Position numbers and translations under genes: made by a program
Shown: positions 14,501-27,168 of the stretch, one piece after another
Numbering within the stretch: the first letter of the stretch is position 1
How the letters are laid out: each line of letters starts with the position of its first letter
Assembly: GCF_018320785.1 (NCBI RefSeq)
Contig: NC_054878.1
Span: 31,942,023-32,006,022 of the forward strand
DNA: 64,000 bases
Direction: 5' to 3'
Source: Cheilinus undulatus
Taxonomy: Eukaryota > Chordata > Actinopteri > Labriformes > Labridae
Notes under the pieces: model-generated
Database searches by the model: none
Told to the model about the DNA's origin: nothing
Seen by the model: the letters and a program-made list of their open reading frames with translations, nothing else

Positions 14501-17500
14501 TTCTTCACATGGAGGATTATGATCCTCAGGTCCAACCATCAACTCAATGAGAAATTGCAGCCCAACTCAGATTTTTTTTGACTGGATTTCTTCAATGAAA
14601 AATAGTACATACAGTACAAAACGTGACAGATCAAAGAGATTGGACAAAACAAGCATGCTCTAAGAGTTTCACATGCTTTTGCACATTTTTTGCTTCCAGG
14701 AACACATTTGTGACACACTGAAAGGGGCTTTGTGACCCACTTTTGGGTCCTGCTCCACCAGTTGAAAACCACTGATCTAAAGAGAGAAAAGATGGTAAAA
14801 AGTGTTGTGAACCCCTGCTGGTGTGGTCTGCATTGCTGCAATCACTGTATACACGATGAATGGTGGAAAAATTTTCCAGTGCGTCAAACTGTATGTAAGA
14901 CAAGCTTTCATTGTGACTCTTGGGGTTTGTTTTAAAAAGAAGTGGTCCAGTTCCGATTAAACTGCCTTTCCTACAGCTACATCACAGCTAACAGCTACCG
15001 AGGCAGCAGCTCCTGGATACACCAGACAACCCCACCGTAGTGATCACAAACCCATGCCACAACAGAGCGGGAGTAGAGCAAAAACACCTTTTCTGTCACG
15101 GAAAGCTTTCCGTGTTGCCCTCCTCCAAGAACTATTACATACTCATGCCAAGCAGGTCAGCAGAAGAGCGAAAACATCTTTCCCAACATGAAAAGCTTCT
15201 AGGGTGTTTTTATTCTTTATTGCATGCAGAAACATGGTCTGGTTTTAGTATAACCCAGGGGTGTGGGAGGGTGAGCCTCCCCTCAGAGAAAATGATTCAT
15301 TCAGTGGCCCCCACCCTGATAAAGATTCAGATTGGAAAAAATAATAATAAACAACCATATTATCAAACATTCATGTCTAATCAGTAACAAATTTTAACAT
15401 ATTTTGGATCTTTTTGTCTGCAAATGTTCTTAAACATCTGTCTTTTCCAGGCAATCAGTCAGCCCCACAGGAGGCCGCCTCACACTTTGGAAACCGCTGG
15501 TATTAGGGGCTGTTTTCAAATTCGCCTACTATACTAGCAGTGCGTACTGATTTGCCCAAAATGTAGTATGCAGTATGCAGTATGCGAACAAATGCGAAAG
15601 TTGCAGTATGCCAAAAATACCCGGATGACGTACTGATTCAGGAAAATCTCACAGTATGCATCAGACCAGTCTTCTTTGCCTACTGTTACCCACGATGCAA
15701 AGCACCAGGTCAGAGTTCATAATAGCGGAGAGTGGCGGAACTTTCACCGGAGCGACTGATGGTTACAAAAAGTGCCATTACCTTTCATCTTTACCTTTTT
15801 AACATGTGCTATAGCAAAATAAGTTGTAATAAGGTCACTGTTGTTTTTGGTTTTGCCCTAAGGCTCATAACGGCCAGAAAGGTGCTGACAAGTGTGTCCT
15901 TTCACTGCACTATACATGCTAAGCTATAAACAACAGCTATAAAAATTCCGAAAAATCAAATAATGTTTCCCAGATTTTTTCTGTACGTAAATGGATGGAA
16001 AACAATGTAGCGTCATTTTATATTGACCAGGGTATGACGTACTTCTGTATACCGGAAACCAGCTAAACCAGGCCAAGCGTACTACACAAACGTCCGACTG
16101 GCATTCATACTGCATACTACTGTCAAATGCAGTACGCAGTGCGCTATACTGCGTACTGCGTTTGACAGGAGTATGCAGTAGGCCAATTCGAAAACAGCCA
16201 GTGGTTGAGGTATTTACAGCAGTGGAAGCAGCCATTACTGATGGCTTTCAGTACAACAAAACCACGCACATAGCGCAACTCTTTATGGTTCTGAAAGTAG
16301 AGTCCCTCACTCAGCCAGTCACATACAGAGCCATGTGGAGGGCTGACCTCAGAGGTCAGCCAAACATGAACTTTTTCACAGTATTCTAACTTTCTGAGAT
16401 GCACCTGTATATTTTCAGCATACCTTTTTAAATGAAGTTATTAAAGGTGTATCTTTGACTGAAATCATCAGAGTCCTGTGTATCCAGGATTATCAGGGAT
16501 CTGTTATGGAAAAATTTGAAATTTTTGAGAATAGTTGAAATATTGTGAAAATAAAGTCAAAAATAGTATGAGATAAAGTTGTAAATATAAAGAATTACAT
16601 TAACTATAAAGCCTAAGGTCATGATTTTAAGAGATTTAAGTTGCAAAAGTATATATCACATTTTTTGGTTATAATCCAAGCAATAAGTCACTTGTTTTTA
16701 AGTCTTTCAATGGGCACTGATTTTCATGGGCAGTTTTCAAATATTTTTCCTAAAACTGTTTATTCTGAATGCCTTTATTATGTCCTTGAACATTTGATCT
16801 AATCTGTCACAATAACTTTTTTCTCATAATTCAAAGAAGGTGAACATTGTAAAAGACTGTCAAGATATTTCAAGGGTTTTTTTCTGAGAGTTGTTATAGT
16901 TGTGCAGCACTTCAGAATGAGCAGATGGCACAGGCAGATGGCTGTGCATATGTTTATATAGTAAAAACAGACTAAAATTATACATTTAACATAAATTTAC
17001 CACTTAGCTCATAAAGTATGACTTAAAATTAGACCTTTAATCTCATTCTCCAATGTGGCCGTTACTGTGATTAAAAATGAAAACTCTCATGATCTTTAGA
17101 TATTTTCTTTACCTCTTCATTGTTAACAGGTGGTGTTCTCTTCACCGAGGATGTCATCTCTTGGCACGTGCCTCGCCGAGTGACCCCCCTGGTAGATGGC
17201 GGCTTTAGAATCACAGAGATGCACATGGGCATCAATGGACAGCGTCTGGATAAATCTCAGATGGCCACACGGGGGTATTCACTAACCACCACTGACTTCC
17301 ACATCGTCATGGAGATCCCTGTGGGCTCGCCTGACGGTTATTACAAGGTCTGAGAGAGAATCTAGATTTGATATGCAAGACTCTGGTCACTGGTCCATTT
17401 GCATGTTTTATTGAAGCGCCATGAATTATTGCAGAGCCATGCCCCAGATTACCAGTATCACATCACGTATACTGTGGAGCCCATGCTGGAGGTGCTGTGG

Positions 17501-20500
17501 AGGGCTGACAACACCCAGGAGGACACCAGATACAAGGTTTTGTTCCCAATCACCACCCCTCTGATGCCTCGACCTCCACATTCCCAAGACCGTAAGTCCC
17601 ACTTTTTTTTAAGACTTTAGAAATTGAAGCTCGAGGAAGTTAACCTTTTTATCTCTGTTCAGATACAGTCCCAGAGGGCCGCATGTTCAGCGTACATGTA
17701 GGAACCTTCCTTGATGACGTGGAGTTGAGGAACATCACATTTTCCACCGGGGTTCTCTCTGTTGAAGAAAGCAATGCCAGAGGATTCACTGTTGAGGAGC
17801 ACAGCTTTCCTAATGGAACAAAGAGCTTCTCTCTCAAAGTGCCCTTTGATGCTGGCGTCGTCCTCCAACATGTATGCATCTCCATTTAGCTTGCGTGCTC
17901 TCTGGCCATGCTTTCAGTGTTTTAGCTGAGCTTGTTTTGACTTTTGCAGAATCCTGAACCCTTGGCTACAGTCTACTCCCTCCCTCTGGTCTTTGGGTTC
18001 ATCATTCTGCCTGAAGAAACTCCCTTTGCCCATCCAGTGGACCTGCAGGCGTCCCTGCAGGATGTTGGTGAGTCAGTTGACTTTACTCAACTTTTGATCA
18101 CTAATGCTTTTATCCACCTAAAAAAATGTAACTAACTCTGGTTTAGTTCCACCCAGTGTCACCGGTACATGTGACCAGAACCTGTTTTACATCAGTGTGA
18201 CGTACGGGAGCCAAGGCAGCAATTTTGAGACCATGGTCGGACCTCGACAGCTAACACCTGAGCTAGCTGAGAGCTACCACTTTAATGAGAACAGAACTCA
18301 CTACAGCCTCACTGTGCCATACACTGCCAAGGACGTGGCATACGAGGTATGTCTAGACTTTTCAAAATATCACCGTAAACAGAAGCCCATACACTTTTAC
18401 TGTGGAGTAATTTTACAGGGTTTTCTTATTTGGGGCTTTCACGCCTTTTATCCACTGTCCTTCTCTACTTATAGTCAGAACCGGGGATGAGAGAGTGAGG
18501 AAAGTAGCCACAGGCCAGAATTGAATGATTGAATCCTGTATAAAATGAAAACACATTTTACAGTGTATTTGTTTAGACGTGGCCTTGGTTATCTTATCTT
18601 AGGATATCACAGCTGGTTTTACTGTGAGTTAATTTCTCATCAAACAACAAAGTCATAACTCTTCAGAAAACGATTAATGTACTTGCTAACACAGGAAAAT
18701 TGTGAAATAAAACATCTGGATATATAAGGTGTCCTGAGGGCTTCACCGTAAAGTAATATTCATTGTATAAGTCGATTTTGTCTTACAGCTCCTGACAACA
18801 GATTCAGTCCGAGCCAGACTTGACATGCTTCTTTACGATCCCCAAAACAACTGGGTGCTGACTGATCTCTACCTGGCCTGCAACTTCCCTTTGACGACAA
18901 CCAGTAGGATGTTCATTTTAGTACCTTCTGCAGTTTTTAATGGATAACATACCATTTTTTTCTTTTTAAACTTTATATTCCTATTCCTTCCTTGTGGATC
19001 CAAACGTAGTCATCATTGGTGAAATAATCAGGGTGATACCTCTCCAGTTTTGTTCAGTATAATTATAAAACAAGACTTAAACGGACATCACTCGGCAAAG
19101 TCTTTGGCTATCTGTCCAATCATAGAGATGCACAGGTGTTTATAGTACATTTAAACAAAAGATGGGTGCTTGGGGAAATGTGTGGCTTCGATTTCTGCCA
19201 CAATTCCATATCTTTGTCTGGCAAGAAGATGATTTGTTAAATATATATTTCATAATTCTAAATATCAAAGCACAGATTTAAAACAAGACAGTTTTTAAAG
19301 CAGTTTAAATTGTCTCAAGTAATGAGTCATGAAGGCCATTAATAAGTTTTGAGTCTTAGGTCAAAGAGCATAGAGCTAGACATAAAGCTCATTTGGTCCT
19401 GAAAGAAACTATTTGAGGCTACTTATCAACTACAAATGCCCTTAGACCCTCCATAACTATCATTACAAATAAGTATTGTTTGGTTGAATGATTTAAATGG
19501 AAAGGTCACAAAAGACGCTATTTAAAATTTTTGCAATGAAACATATATTAGTTTAAAAAGTGACCATTCCTATGTTGCATTTTTTTCACAGTATTTCAAA
19601 TATTTCCAAAAGACAGAAATTCTTAATTTGCACATCTGTAACAGGACAGGTCTTGTCATAGTGGCTGCCATACATTATAAGTAAGTTCAGTTGCCCAAAC
19701 TTTCCTCCGAAAGCCCCCCCACACACACAGCAAGTTTAGAACAGCACTGCTTTGTGCCGCCCACCTCTAAGACTAAGGTCTCTGATAAATAAAACGCCTC
19801 AAAAGTTAATTTTCTAAACAGAAAACCAACCAAGAAGAAACTCTAGAGCCATGCACATCCTGGGACTGGTTCCAGTGTGAACATGGAAGTGCTCTTAAGT
19901 GCATTTCTATTGTAAGAAATGTCTGAATGAGATGGTTTTGTCTAGTGAATATGCCATATGAGGTGTTTTATTGTGTGGTCCCCCAGGGTCGAACTTGACT
20001 TAAAGTATGACTAAAATTTTACTCAACAGCCTTTTTTTCTATGGGAAAGACAAGACTAAAGAAGTATTCGCATGGGACTACTATTACCTGTGGACCTCTG
20101 ATAATTCGTGAATTACCCCCTGACGTTAGTGTTTGGTGAGGTCCATTTACACAGGATAAGTGAAGTCTGTAATGTAACAGTCTCCTACCCTGCCTCTGTT
20201 ATATTTTTGATCAGAAAAAGCCACATGGACCTAAAAGTATCATGAATACAACTCTAAATTACAGAGATGCCGATTCGCACTGGATTAGAATTACCTGTAG
20301 ACCTCTGTGTGCTGAAATGTGGTTGGTAATTTCCCCTGGAATTGTTTAACTTGTTATTTATGGACATGAATTACCAGCACCGGAATACATGTGCATCCTG
20401 TGTAATTATTACAAATTACCAGAGGCCTCTTGGTAATGCTAATCCCATACGAATAGGGTGTAAGATGTGCTAAAAACAGATCTTTGATGACTACTACTCT

Positions 20501-23500
20501 GAAAAGTTAGTTAAGTTTTTGTAAAGGAAACTACAACGAGAAAAAAATAGAATTTAGTTTTTGTCAGTCAAAATCAATGCCATTTCTCCACAGTCTGTAA
20601 ATCTATCAAAAGACAAGACCTCTGTAGTTCTTCTGCTTCTCTGCAGGGATTTTAGGTTTGGGAGAGTGCATAGAACACGCAAGTATGATCTGATACCAGA
20701 TTCAGGCAAAGAGATTAAATGTTAAATAAAAGTTGAGACTAAAATGTTATCACTTTCCATGGACTGAAATTAAGTTTCTGTACACTAAAACACTAAAGGC
20801 TTGAAATTACTAAAATATGACTAAAACAAATGAACATTTTAATCTTAGGATGAAGACTAAACTTAAAAATGGCTCTCAAAATTAACTCTATAAATTCAAG
20901 ACCAGAAGTGAATGGCAGAAGTGGGTGGAGCTGTGCAGCACTGTTCTGTACTGATAGTTTTGGTTGAGATCCCCCTGGTGGCTGAATCTGATACTGTGCA
21001 TTGTAAGAGGGACATTTTAGTCTAACACTCAAAGAATTGATGTGTGGGACAAAAGGGCCTTCCTTTTGGACAGGCCAAAACTGTAATGATTTACTTCCTG
21101 CTTTGAAAAGGATATTTAAAATATGTTAAAGGATTTTTTTGTTATCGGTTTCCTCTTTTAGAGTGCCACTCAAATGGAACAATAACAGCTCTGGCTGTGA
21201 AGGTGGAATCTGTGCCCAATCTCAACCCTGGCTCTCTGACTCTGAGGGATCAGTCATGCAAGCCGACGTTTGCTGATGATCGCTTTGCATATTTCTCGTT
21301 CAGCGCCGATTCCTGTGGGACTAGCAGAATAGTAAATACAGTGTCAGCTGGATTCAAGATATTTTTGTGCTTCTCGTAGGCATTTTTATATTAAGCTTGT
21401 CCTTTCTTTTAGTTCTTTGACAACTACATGCTGTATGAGAACGAGATTGGCCTTTACTACAACAACAAACACAACTTCAACAAAGGAGCTGCCTACACAT
21501 CACCTGTTGATCCTGATTACAAGTAAGCAGCTTCCTCTGATCTTTACTCTGCATGTTTGAAGGGGATTTTTAGGTTAACCACACTTAATGCATCTTCTAG
21601 GCAACTAATTTCCTGCTACTACATGGTCAACGACACTCAGACTGTATCATTTACCTACAAACCCCGAAGCGAAGAGCCTGCAGCGGAGATTGGCTCAGGA
21701 CAGCTGATGGTGCAGATGAGGCTGTCTCATGGTAATGTGGGATTTGACTAAATGGCCTTCACGTATCCTGCTCCATACAAGACATATTAACAGTCTTTTA
21801 TGTCTGTGGTCAGTGCCTCCCCCCTCTAATGGCATTCTTCTCCAGATGCTTCGTATGAGCTCTTCTACCAAGCTGAAGACTATCCAGTGGTCAGATTTCT
21901 GAGGCAGCCTCTGTATTTTGAGGTGGAGTTGAAGGAGTCAGCTGACCCACAGCTGGAGCTCATCCTGGAGAATTGTTGGGCCACACTGCATGAAGACAGG
22001 ACATCTCTGCCCAGCTGGGACATTATCGTGGACAGGTAATGGAACAGTATTACACATTACCTTCTTCAGTTTATGCAAAACCTGACCATATAAAATGTTT
22101 ATTCCCTGACAATGACTGGAAAAACATCAGACATCTCTATGGCTCAGTCCCTTTCTAAGTTTTACCCTGACCCATACCCCTCTTTTCAAGATTAAACTGG
22201 CATTGAAAGAGTTACATGCCCTAAAACCAAGCAATATTTGATATTTATGATCATGTCTAATCTTGATAAAAAATACAATCCAAAAAGTGAGATTAAGAGA
22301 AAATTAACTGTGTATATATTTTTATTATTATGTATGGCATCTATTTCTGGCAAACTTGCATCCTGAGCATGACAATTTAATTTCAAATAAGGAATAAAAA
22401 TCAAAGTCGTAACTCATCTACATGTTCAGTTCTGTGATAATCCCCTTCAATAGAATCCAATTTGCATGTAGTGTATGAAAAATATTTTGTGTATTTCATG
22501 ACAAATCACTTTTTGCATTTGCACTCACACTGGTACTGAAGAGGTTAAATTTCCCAAAAATTAATGTATGATCTAGTCTGATCTTGATTAAAAAATAGAT
22601 GTAAAAGAAGTTGAAAAAATATTAACATATATTTATATATGCTGCCATTTTTGGTCACGAACACCCTCAGTGTAACTATTTATTTTACACCAATTGAATA
22701 AAAATATAAATGTGCCAAATTATATACCGCCCTGTAGCTGCACTCAAATGTGTGTAAGAGTGCCATCTTTTTTTTTTAGAATTTTGTTCTTGGCAAAAAG
22801 CTTTGAATGTCAGAAACTCAAACTAGGTACTTTTTTTTTTTTTTTTTTTTTATTTACACATTTAAGAACTGTTTATGAATGAGGCCCAGTGTAAACAGAC
22901 TCTTTAGGCCTGAAAAACATGGCAACCACATCAATGTTGATGTATATTGTTGTAAAATGGATTTTAGAATCTCGTTTTCAGATGTTTGTCAGCACTTATC
23001 TGCTGTTATGTTGATTTATTGATGGGAGCATGTCTGACTCCCATCAATAGATGGTGATACCTGTATATCCCCTTTCAGCTAGCTAGTGTGGACCTTTTTA
23101 CCTTTTGACCTTGCTTACAAGATTGATAGCTGCAAGATAGTCGCTGGCTATCAGGTTGTTCTGTCGGAGTGAAACAAACTTACAGCTCTGTATGTCTTTT
23201 CACACTCTGTGCTTTACTTATTGTACAAATGAGATGAACACAATACCCTTAGCTGGCGGTGATGTCAGTAGCAGATGACAGACTACATTTAATTCCTGTA
23301 TGCTGTTCAACTTCTGGGTCAAAACCAGAGATTGTTGCATACACAGAACACCTGATTGAGGCGTATACATGCAAAAGTAGGCTAGCTCAATCTCAAAAGG
23401 CATTATCTAGGTATGCTAGTCTTCTTAAAGCTGGGAGAGCTACTCTGTGATGTTGCGACAGTCCACAAATTTGATCTGTTTCTTTGTAGGTTTTGAATCT

Positions 23501-24236
23501 GAGGGCTCTATTCAGACTTAGGACATTTAATGCCTTTTGACACAGTGTTCCCCCTTTTATTTAAATTAACCTTGATCACATTTTACATTAAGGGGATCAT
23601 AAAAACCAATGGACTTCTTTGTAACAGTCACAAAATTCACTTTTAATGAAGGTATAAATAAGGATTTTATGCTGTAAGAGGCTGTTGTGATTTATTAAAC
23701 TTCTACTCCCTGGTATCTCTAGCTGTGAAAATCACGATGACAGCTACATGACCCTCTTCCATCCTGTTGTGAGTGACTCGAGGATTACACTCCCGTCCCA
23801 TGCCAAGCGTTTCTCAATAAAGATGTTCACCTTTACACAAGATGAAGAGGTTCTGAAAGACGAGGTACAAATTCCCTCAAAATGAGACATCTTATGGTCA
23901 GCTGCGCAGGGCCCTGCATAGTAAATCATCTTTTTCCCACAGATTTATGTCCACTGTGATGCAGTGATTTGTGACACAAACAGCCGAGCAGACGGCTCCT
24001 GCAGAGGACAGTGTGTCCAAACTGCAAGCACAAGTGACTCCAGGCATCAAGGGATTAAAGGAGGAGTAAAAAGAGGTGAGTTTCTCTATTTAATCTGGAT
24101 TAAAACAGACTGTATTCAAAGTCTACGTGCAGGTTATGAGGTAAACTTTTTTTTTTTTTTCCTAGAACAAAGAAGCACAGACTCTCATCAAACACGGCTC
24201 TCTTCTGGACCCATTCTATTAGTACACAAACTCTGA
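11572..24236 (+). CDS. zpax: ZPAX-type egg envelope glycoprotein, copy A (21 exons)
   Basis: Exons: 11572-11591, 11670-11746, 11814-11909, 11978-12102, 12740-12883, 12966-13055, 13129-13293, 13369-13465, 17130-17347, 17435-17591, 17663-17871, 17950-18067, 18147-18346, 18789-18903, 21162-21331, 21413-21522, 21601-21731, 21846-22035, 23723-23864, 23943-24075, 24166-24236. They sum to 2778 nt (925 aa) with no internal stop. The N-terminus is a signal peptide (MKRLENILLWNLVAAVTILG). Residues about 35-610 form the long N-terminal region typical of ZPAX/ZP2-like proteins. From about 611 comes a ZP module: ZP-N cysteines at CHSNG, SCKP, SCGTS and SCYY, then ZP-C cysteines at ENCWA, SCENH, VHCDA, VICDT, GSCRG and GQCVQ. 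Several N-glycosylation sequons are present. GGVKRE is a possible basic processing site. No C-terminal transmembrane segment follows, as in many fish ZP proteins. The product should be secreted into the egg coat. Whether it is zpax1 or zpax4 is undecided. Confidence 0.9.
14690..14774. repeat. hAT-type terminal fragment in zpax-A intron 8
   Basis: Ends in gttgaaaaccactg (14761-14774), a variant of the CAGTGGTTCTCAAC hAT terminus in reverse. The preceding 'tttgtgacccacttttgggtcctg' matches the fragment at 57.2 kb ('tctgttacccacttttgtgtc'), so both come from the same family. No left end was found. Confidence 0.5.
15252..15505. mobile_element. Possible small hAT-like non-autonomous element
   Basis: Starts CAGGGGTGT at 15252 and ends AACCGCTG near 15505 (reverse complement CAGCGGTTTCC). 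These are weakly inverted hAT-like termini. The flanking octamers gtataacc and gtattagg agree at only five of eight positions, so the target duplication is doubtful. Confidence 0.3.
15509..16200. mobile_element. Inverted-repeat element (MITE) in zpax-A intron 8
   Basis: The left end 'ggctgttttcaaattcgcctact' (about 15509) and right end 'agtaggccaattcgaaaacagcc' (ending about 16200) are clear inverted repeats. Next to both ends lie repeated 'gcagtatgcagtatgc' and 'actgcgtactgcgt' motifs as subterminal repeats. No transposase is present. The flanks show no convincing target duplication. Confidence 0.65.
20066..20455. mobile_element. Inverted-repeat element (MITE) in zpax-A intron 14
   Basis: The left terminus 'tattcgcatgggactactattacc' and right terminus 'ggtaatgctaatcccatacgaata' are imperfect inverted repeats, with TA at both outer edges. 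An internal copy near 20269 ('attcgcactggattagaattacctgtagacctctg') repeats the left end in direct orientation. It has no coding capacity. Confidence 0.6.
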
Positions 24237-24241
24237 ATAAA
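24236..24241 (+). terminator. Poly(A) signal of zpax-A overlapping its stop codon
   Basis: The stop codon TGA (24234-24236) shares its last base with AATAAA (24236-24241), so the 3' UTR must be only a few tens of bases. T-rich sequence follows. zpax-B also has a very short 3' UTR. Confidence 0.75.
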
Positions 24242-24740
24242 CACATTTTCTTAACTTTACTTTGTCTCTGATTTCAAAGCTTCTTTTACAATAAAAGCCA
24301 AAGAAATGAAGGTTGGAAAGCTGACAATACTGACTCTGGAAATCTGATAGGCTGCTCACATTTGAACCAAAAAATCTGGTCAATTTTTGGGAAACAAATG
24401 CTGATTTTTCCAGAGTAGATGCTATTAATACAATCATAATTCTGAAAGCAATCTTGTAAATTTGTTCAGAGTGTAATTCTTCATTGATTTACTTTAGCAG
24501 CTTGACTAACGTCCAATATAAATTTGAGTGCCCTGATTAAACTGTTTAAGGAGCCTGAAGTATTTTTCAAAAGATTTGTCCTGAGAGTTTTAATCCTCCC
24601 TTTTGTTTTTTGATTACATTACAGTAGACATTCAATCTATACAGAAAAGATGAAAATGGGACCAGTGACAAAAAGGACTAATTGTTTGGACTGTCGCTAG
24701 AACCACTGCACAAGAAACAAAATGGAATATGTGTGACTTT

Positions 24741-25766
24741 GCACAAAAAAATAAGGAAATTTGTGTCAGATTATTTCTTTGTAAGATTGCTTCTTAGCAC
24801 TAAATCTTAAACTGTTGGAAAGCCTGTTTATTTCCCATTTAAATGGTGCCACATTAGTAAGGAGCATGCATTTGTGGGATGAGCAACACAGCTAAGTATG
24901 TGGATTGCACCCATGAAAAATTTGCCAAAAGTTCTCTGCCAATGCCAATTTTGAGCTTCTGGTACCTCCAGGTGCTGACAATCAGGTGCCTGACTGACAC
25001 CTGTTATGTTCAGCGACTAGTCAAGATTCTACTTACAGCAGCTGGATTGTAGCGTCAAAGTGTGGAGATAGAGTAATGTCTTTTGGTGGAGGCAGTGTAA
25101 TGGTGTGGGGCGGCATCTCACTCTCTGGAAAAACAAGGCTTGTCTTTATTGTAGGCAACGTCGATGCAGGGAGATCGAGATGAGATTCTAAAACCTGACT
25201 GAACTCTATCCTCCAACATGACAATACTCACCCCCACAGAGCAGGTTTATCAGAGACTTCCTCCAGAATTTGGGAGTGGAGAGGATGGAATGGCCTGCCA
25301 GCAGTCCTGACCTCAACCCCATTGAACACTTGTGGGATCAGCTTGGGTGTGCTGTTTGTGCCAGAGAGACCAACACAACCACATCTGCTGGCTTGTGACA
25401 AATGCTGGTTGAAGAATGGGATGCCATCCCACAGCAGTGTGTGACCAGCATGAGGAGGAGGTGGCTCCTTAAATGATTAAATTGTTAAATTGCCAGAATT
25501 CCTTCAGACTTCCATCATCCAGTCCGTCAAACACTAAACAAGAGTCAATGGCAGAATAAACTCTTAAGCACTGGCAGAGATTTGGCTCATTTTTCATGGA
25601 CGCAACCCACACACTCTGCTCTGCTGCTCATCCCACGTTTGTATGTTCCTTACAAATGTGGCACCATTTAAAAGGGTAATAAACAGGTTTTCCAATGGTA
25701 TAAGATTTAGAATTTTTACAACAACAAAATAATCTACCAAACACAAATTTCCTTACTTTTTTGCTA
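24741..25766 (+). mobile_element. Tc1-like transposon with ~200-bp inverted repeats
   Basis: Left (24741-24945) and right (25567-25766) ends are inverted copies of each other over about 200 bp, from 'gcacaaaaaaataaggaaatttgtgt' inward. Between them the plus strand keeps transposase remnants: GGGSVMVWGGISLSGKTRLV (about 25085-25145), then MEWPASSPDLNPIEHLWDQL (about 25288-25345) and MRRRW near 25452. These correspond to the central and last acidic parts of the Tc1 DDE domain. The N-terminal half is deleted and frames are broken, so it is a non-autonomous copy lying between the two zpax genes. Confidence 0.8.
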
Positions 25767-27154
25767 AATTTATATTATGAGAGAGAGGGGGATTCAGCAC
25801 TGTTAAACTCTTCCACAACAGGAGTGAAAGTCTTGGAAAGCTTCTTCTTCTAAGTGTTGTTTTTCTGTTTACGCAAGATGACCCTCTCAGATAAAAAATT
25901 AATCAGAAAGTGAAGTTTATCAGATGCATAGCCCTCATTCATAATATATGAAGTTAAGTGTAGGCAGGCAGGATGCCTGCTCCATTGTCATTCACATTGC
26001 TCACCGTCTCTGCCTGTTCCTTCAAGCCCTGGTGATCAGCGGGATATGGGCCTCAACTTTTGTCAAAACTCTGACTGAGTCTGTATATGCATCCTCTGCT
26101 TGAGGAATTACCCACAATCCAATGCTCACTGTTTTCCTTCTCAAAAGAAAAAAAAAATCAGGAGGAAGCTAGGTCCTCAAATACTCAAGCAGATTTTAAA
26201 TGCATCATTTCAACTGTAAATGTTAAAGTTTTATGGCCTCAAAGTAAAAATGGATGGGTAACATACATATCATATTTATTATAGATATGATAGCACATTA
26301 ATGGTCTCTGGGTAAAAGTTGTATCAAGCTGTTTTCAGAACCGCCTCCATTTTTATTTCCACTGGGTATATGGGTGTAACCATTGTGTTCAACAGTAGCC
26401 AGCGACTTTTGCCTCCCCTCCGTAGGACCTGACTCAGAAGAATCCTGGACACTGAGGATGACCTCCTTGATCCAATCTTATTGGTGCCAAACCTCAAATA
26501 AGCTCTCCTCTCTCCTCTGTTTTCAGCATGGATCCATGCTAACCTCCTCCACCCCATTCACTTCCTGTAGGGATCATCAGTGTCCAGGCCCAGATCAGAC
26601 AGCCACCCCACACCACATCCTCAAACCTTCTTCATAAGGACTCTAGACTAAAGAGGGGCCTCCTGGGAGACCCTCAACACCCTCTGCGTGACTTCTTCCA
26701 CTAAGGAGGTGGTTTACTTGAACCAGGAGGGCCAAATTTAACAGACGTATGAGGTCGTTTGTTCCATCTGCTGTTGGTTTAAGTAAACTGTAGGACCTGC
26801 TGCCATTACATACTGAATATAATGAACTTTTGCAATTGTCTTATCAGGAGCCTTATGAATGACACCATGGCATTTATAAAATGAAAATAAAAAATAGTAA
26901 ACTTTTCAGTGTAACTAGAATTTTACCAAGATATCTTTTGCTGCTTTTGGTTCCTGCACTCATGATACTTCCTCTTCGTGATCAATAAGTTATTAATAAA
27001 GCTCAGACATGTGTCCTCAGCTAGTACAGACTGGATTTAATGGGATGAGGTCTAAAGCTGAAATTTACAGTTGCAGAAAACAATTACAAACTACAGTTGT
27101 GAGTTCAGTTGGGGGAATGCCAAGTAAAAACATGAGTGACTTTGTTAAAAATCT
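25767..27154. other. Spacer between convergent zpax genes
   Basis: No recognisable gene or repeat. Small ORFs at 26087-26637 have no motifs. The convergent zpax-B transcript should end just right of this interval. Confidence 0.4.
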
Positions 27155-27160
27155 TTTATT
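27155..27160 (-). terminator. Poly(A) signal of zpax-B
   Basis: AATAAA on the minus strand, 8 bp after the zpax-B stop codon (27169-27171), implying a very short 3' UTR like that of zpax-A. Confidence 0.7.
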
Positions 27161-27168
27161 AGAGCATG

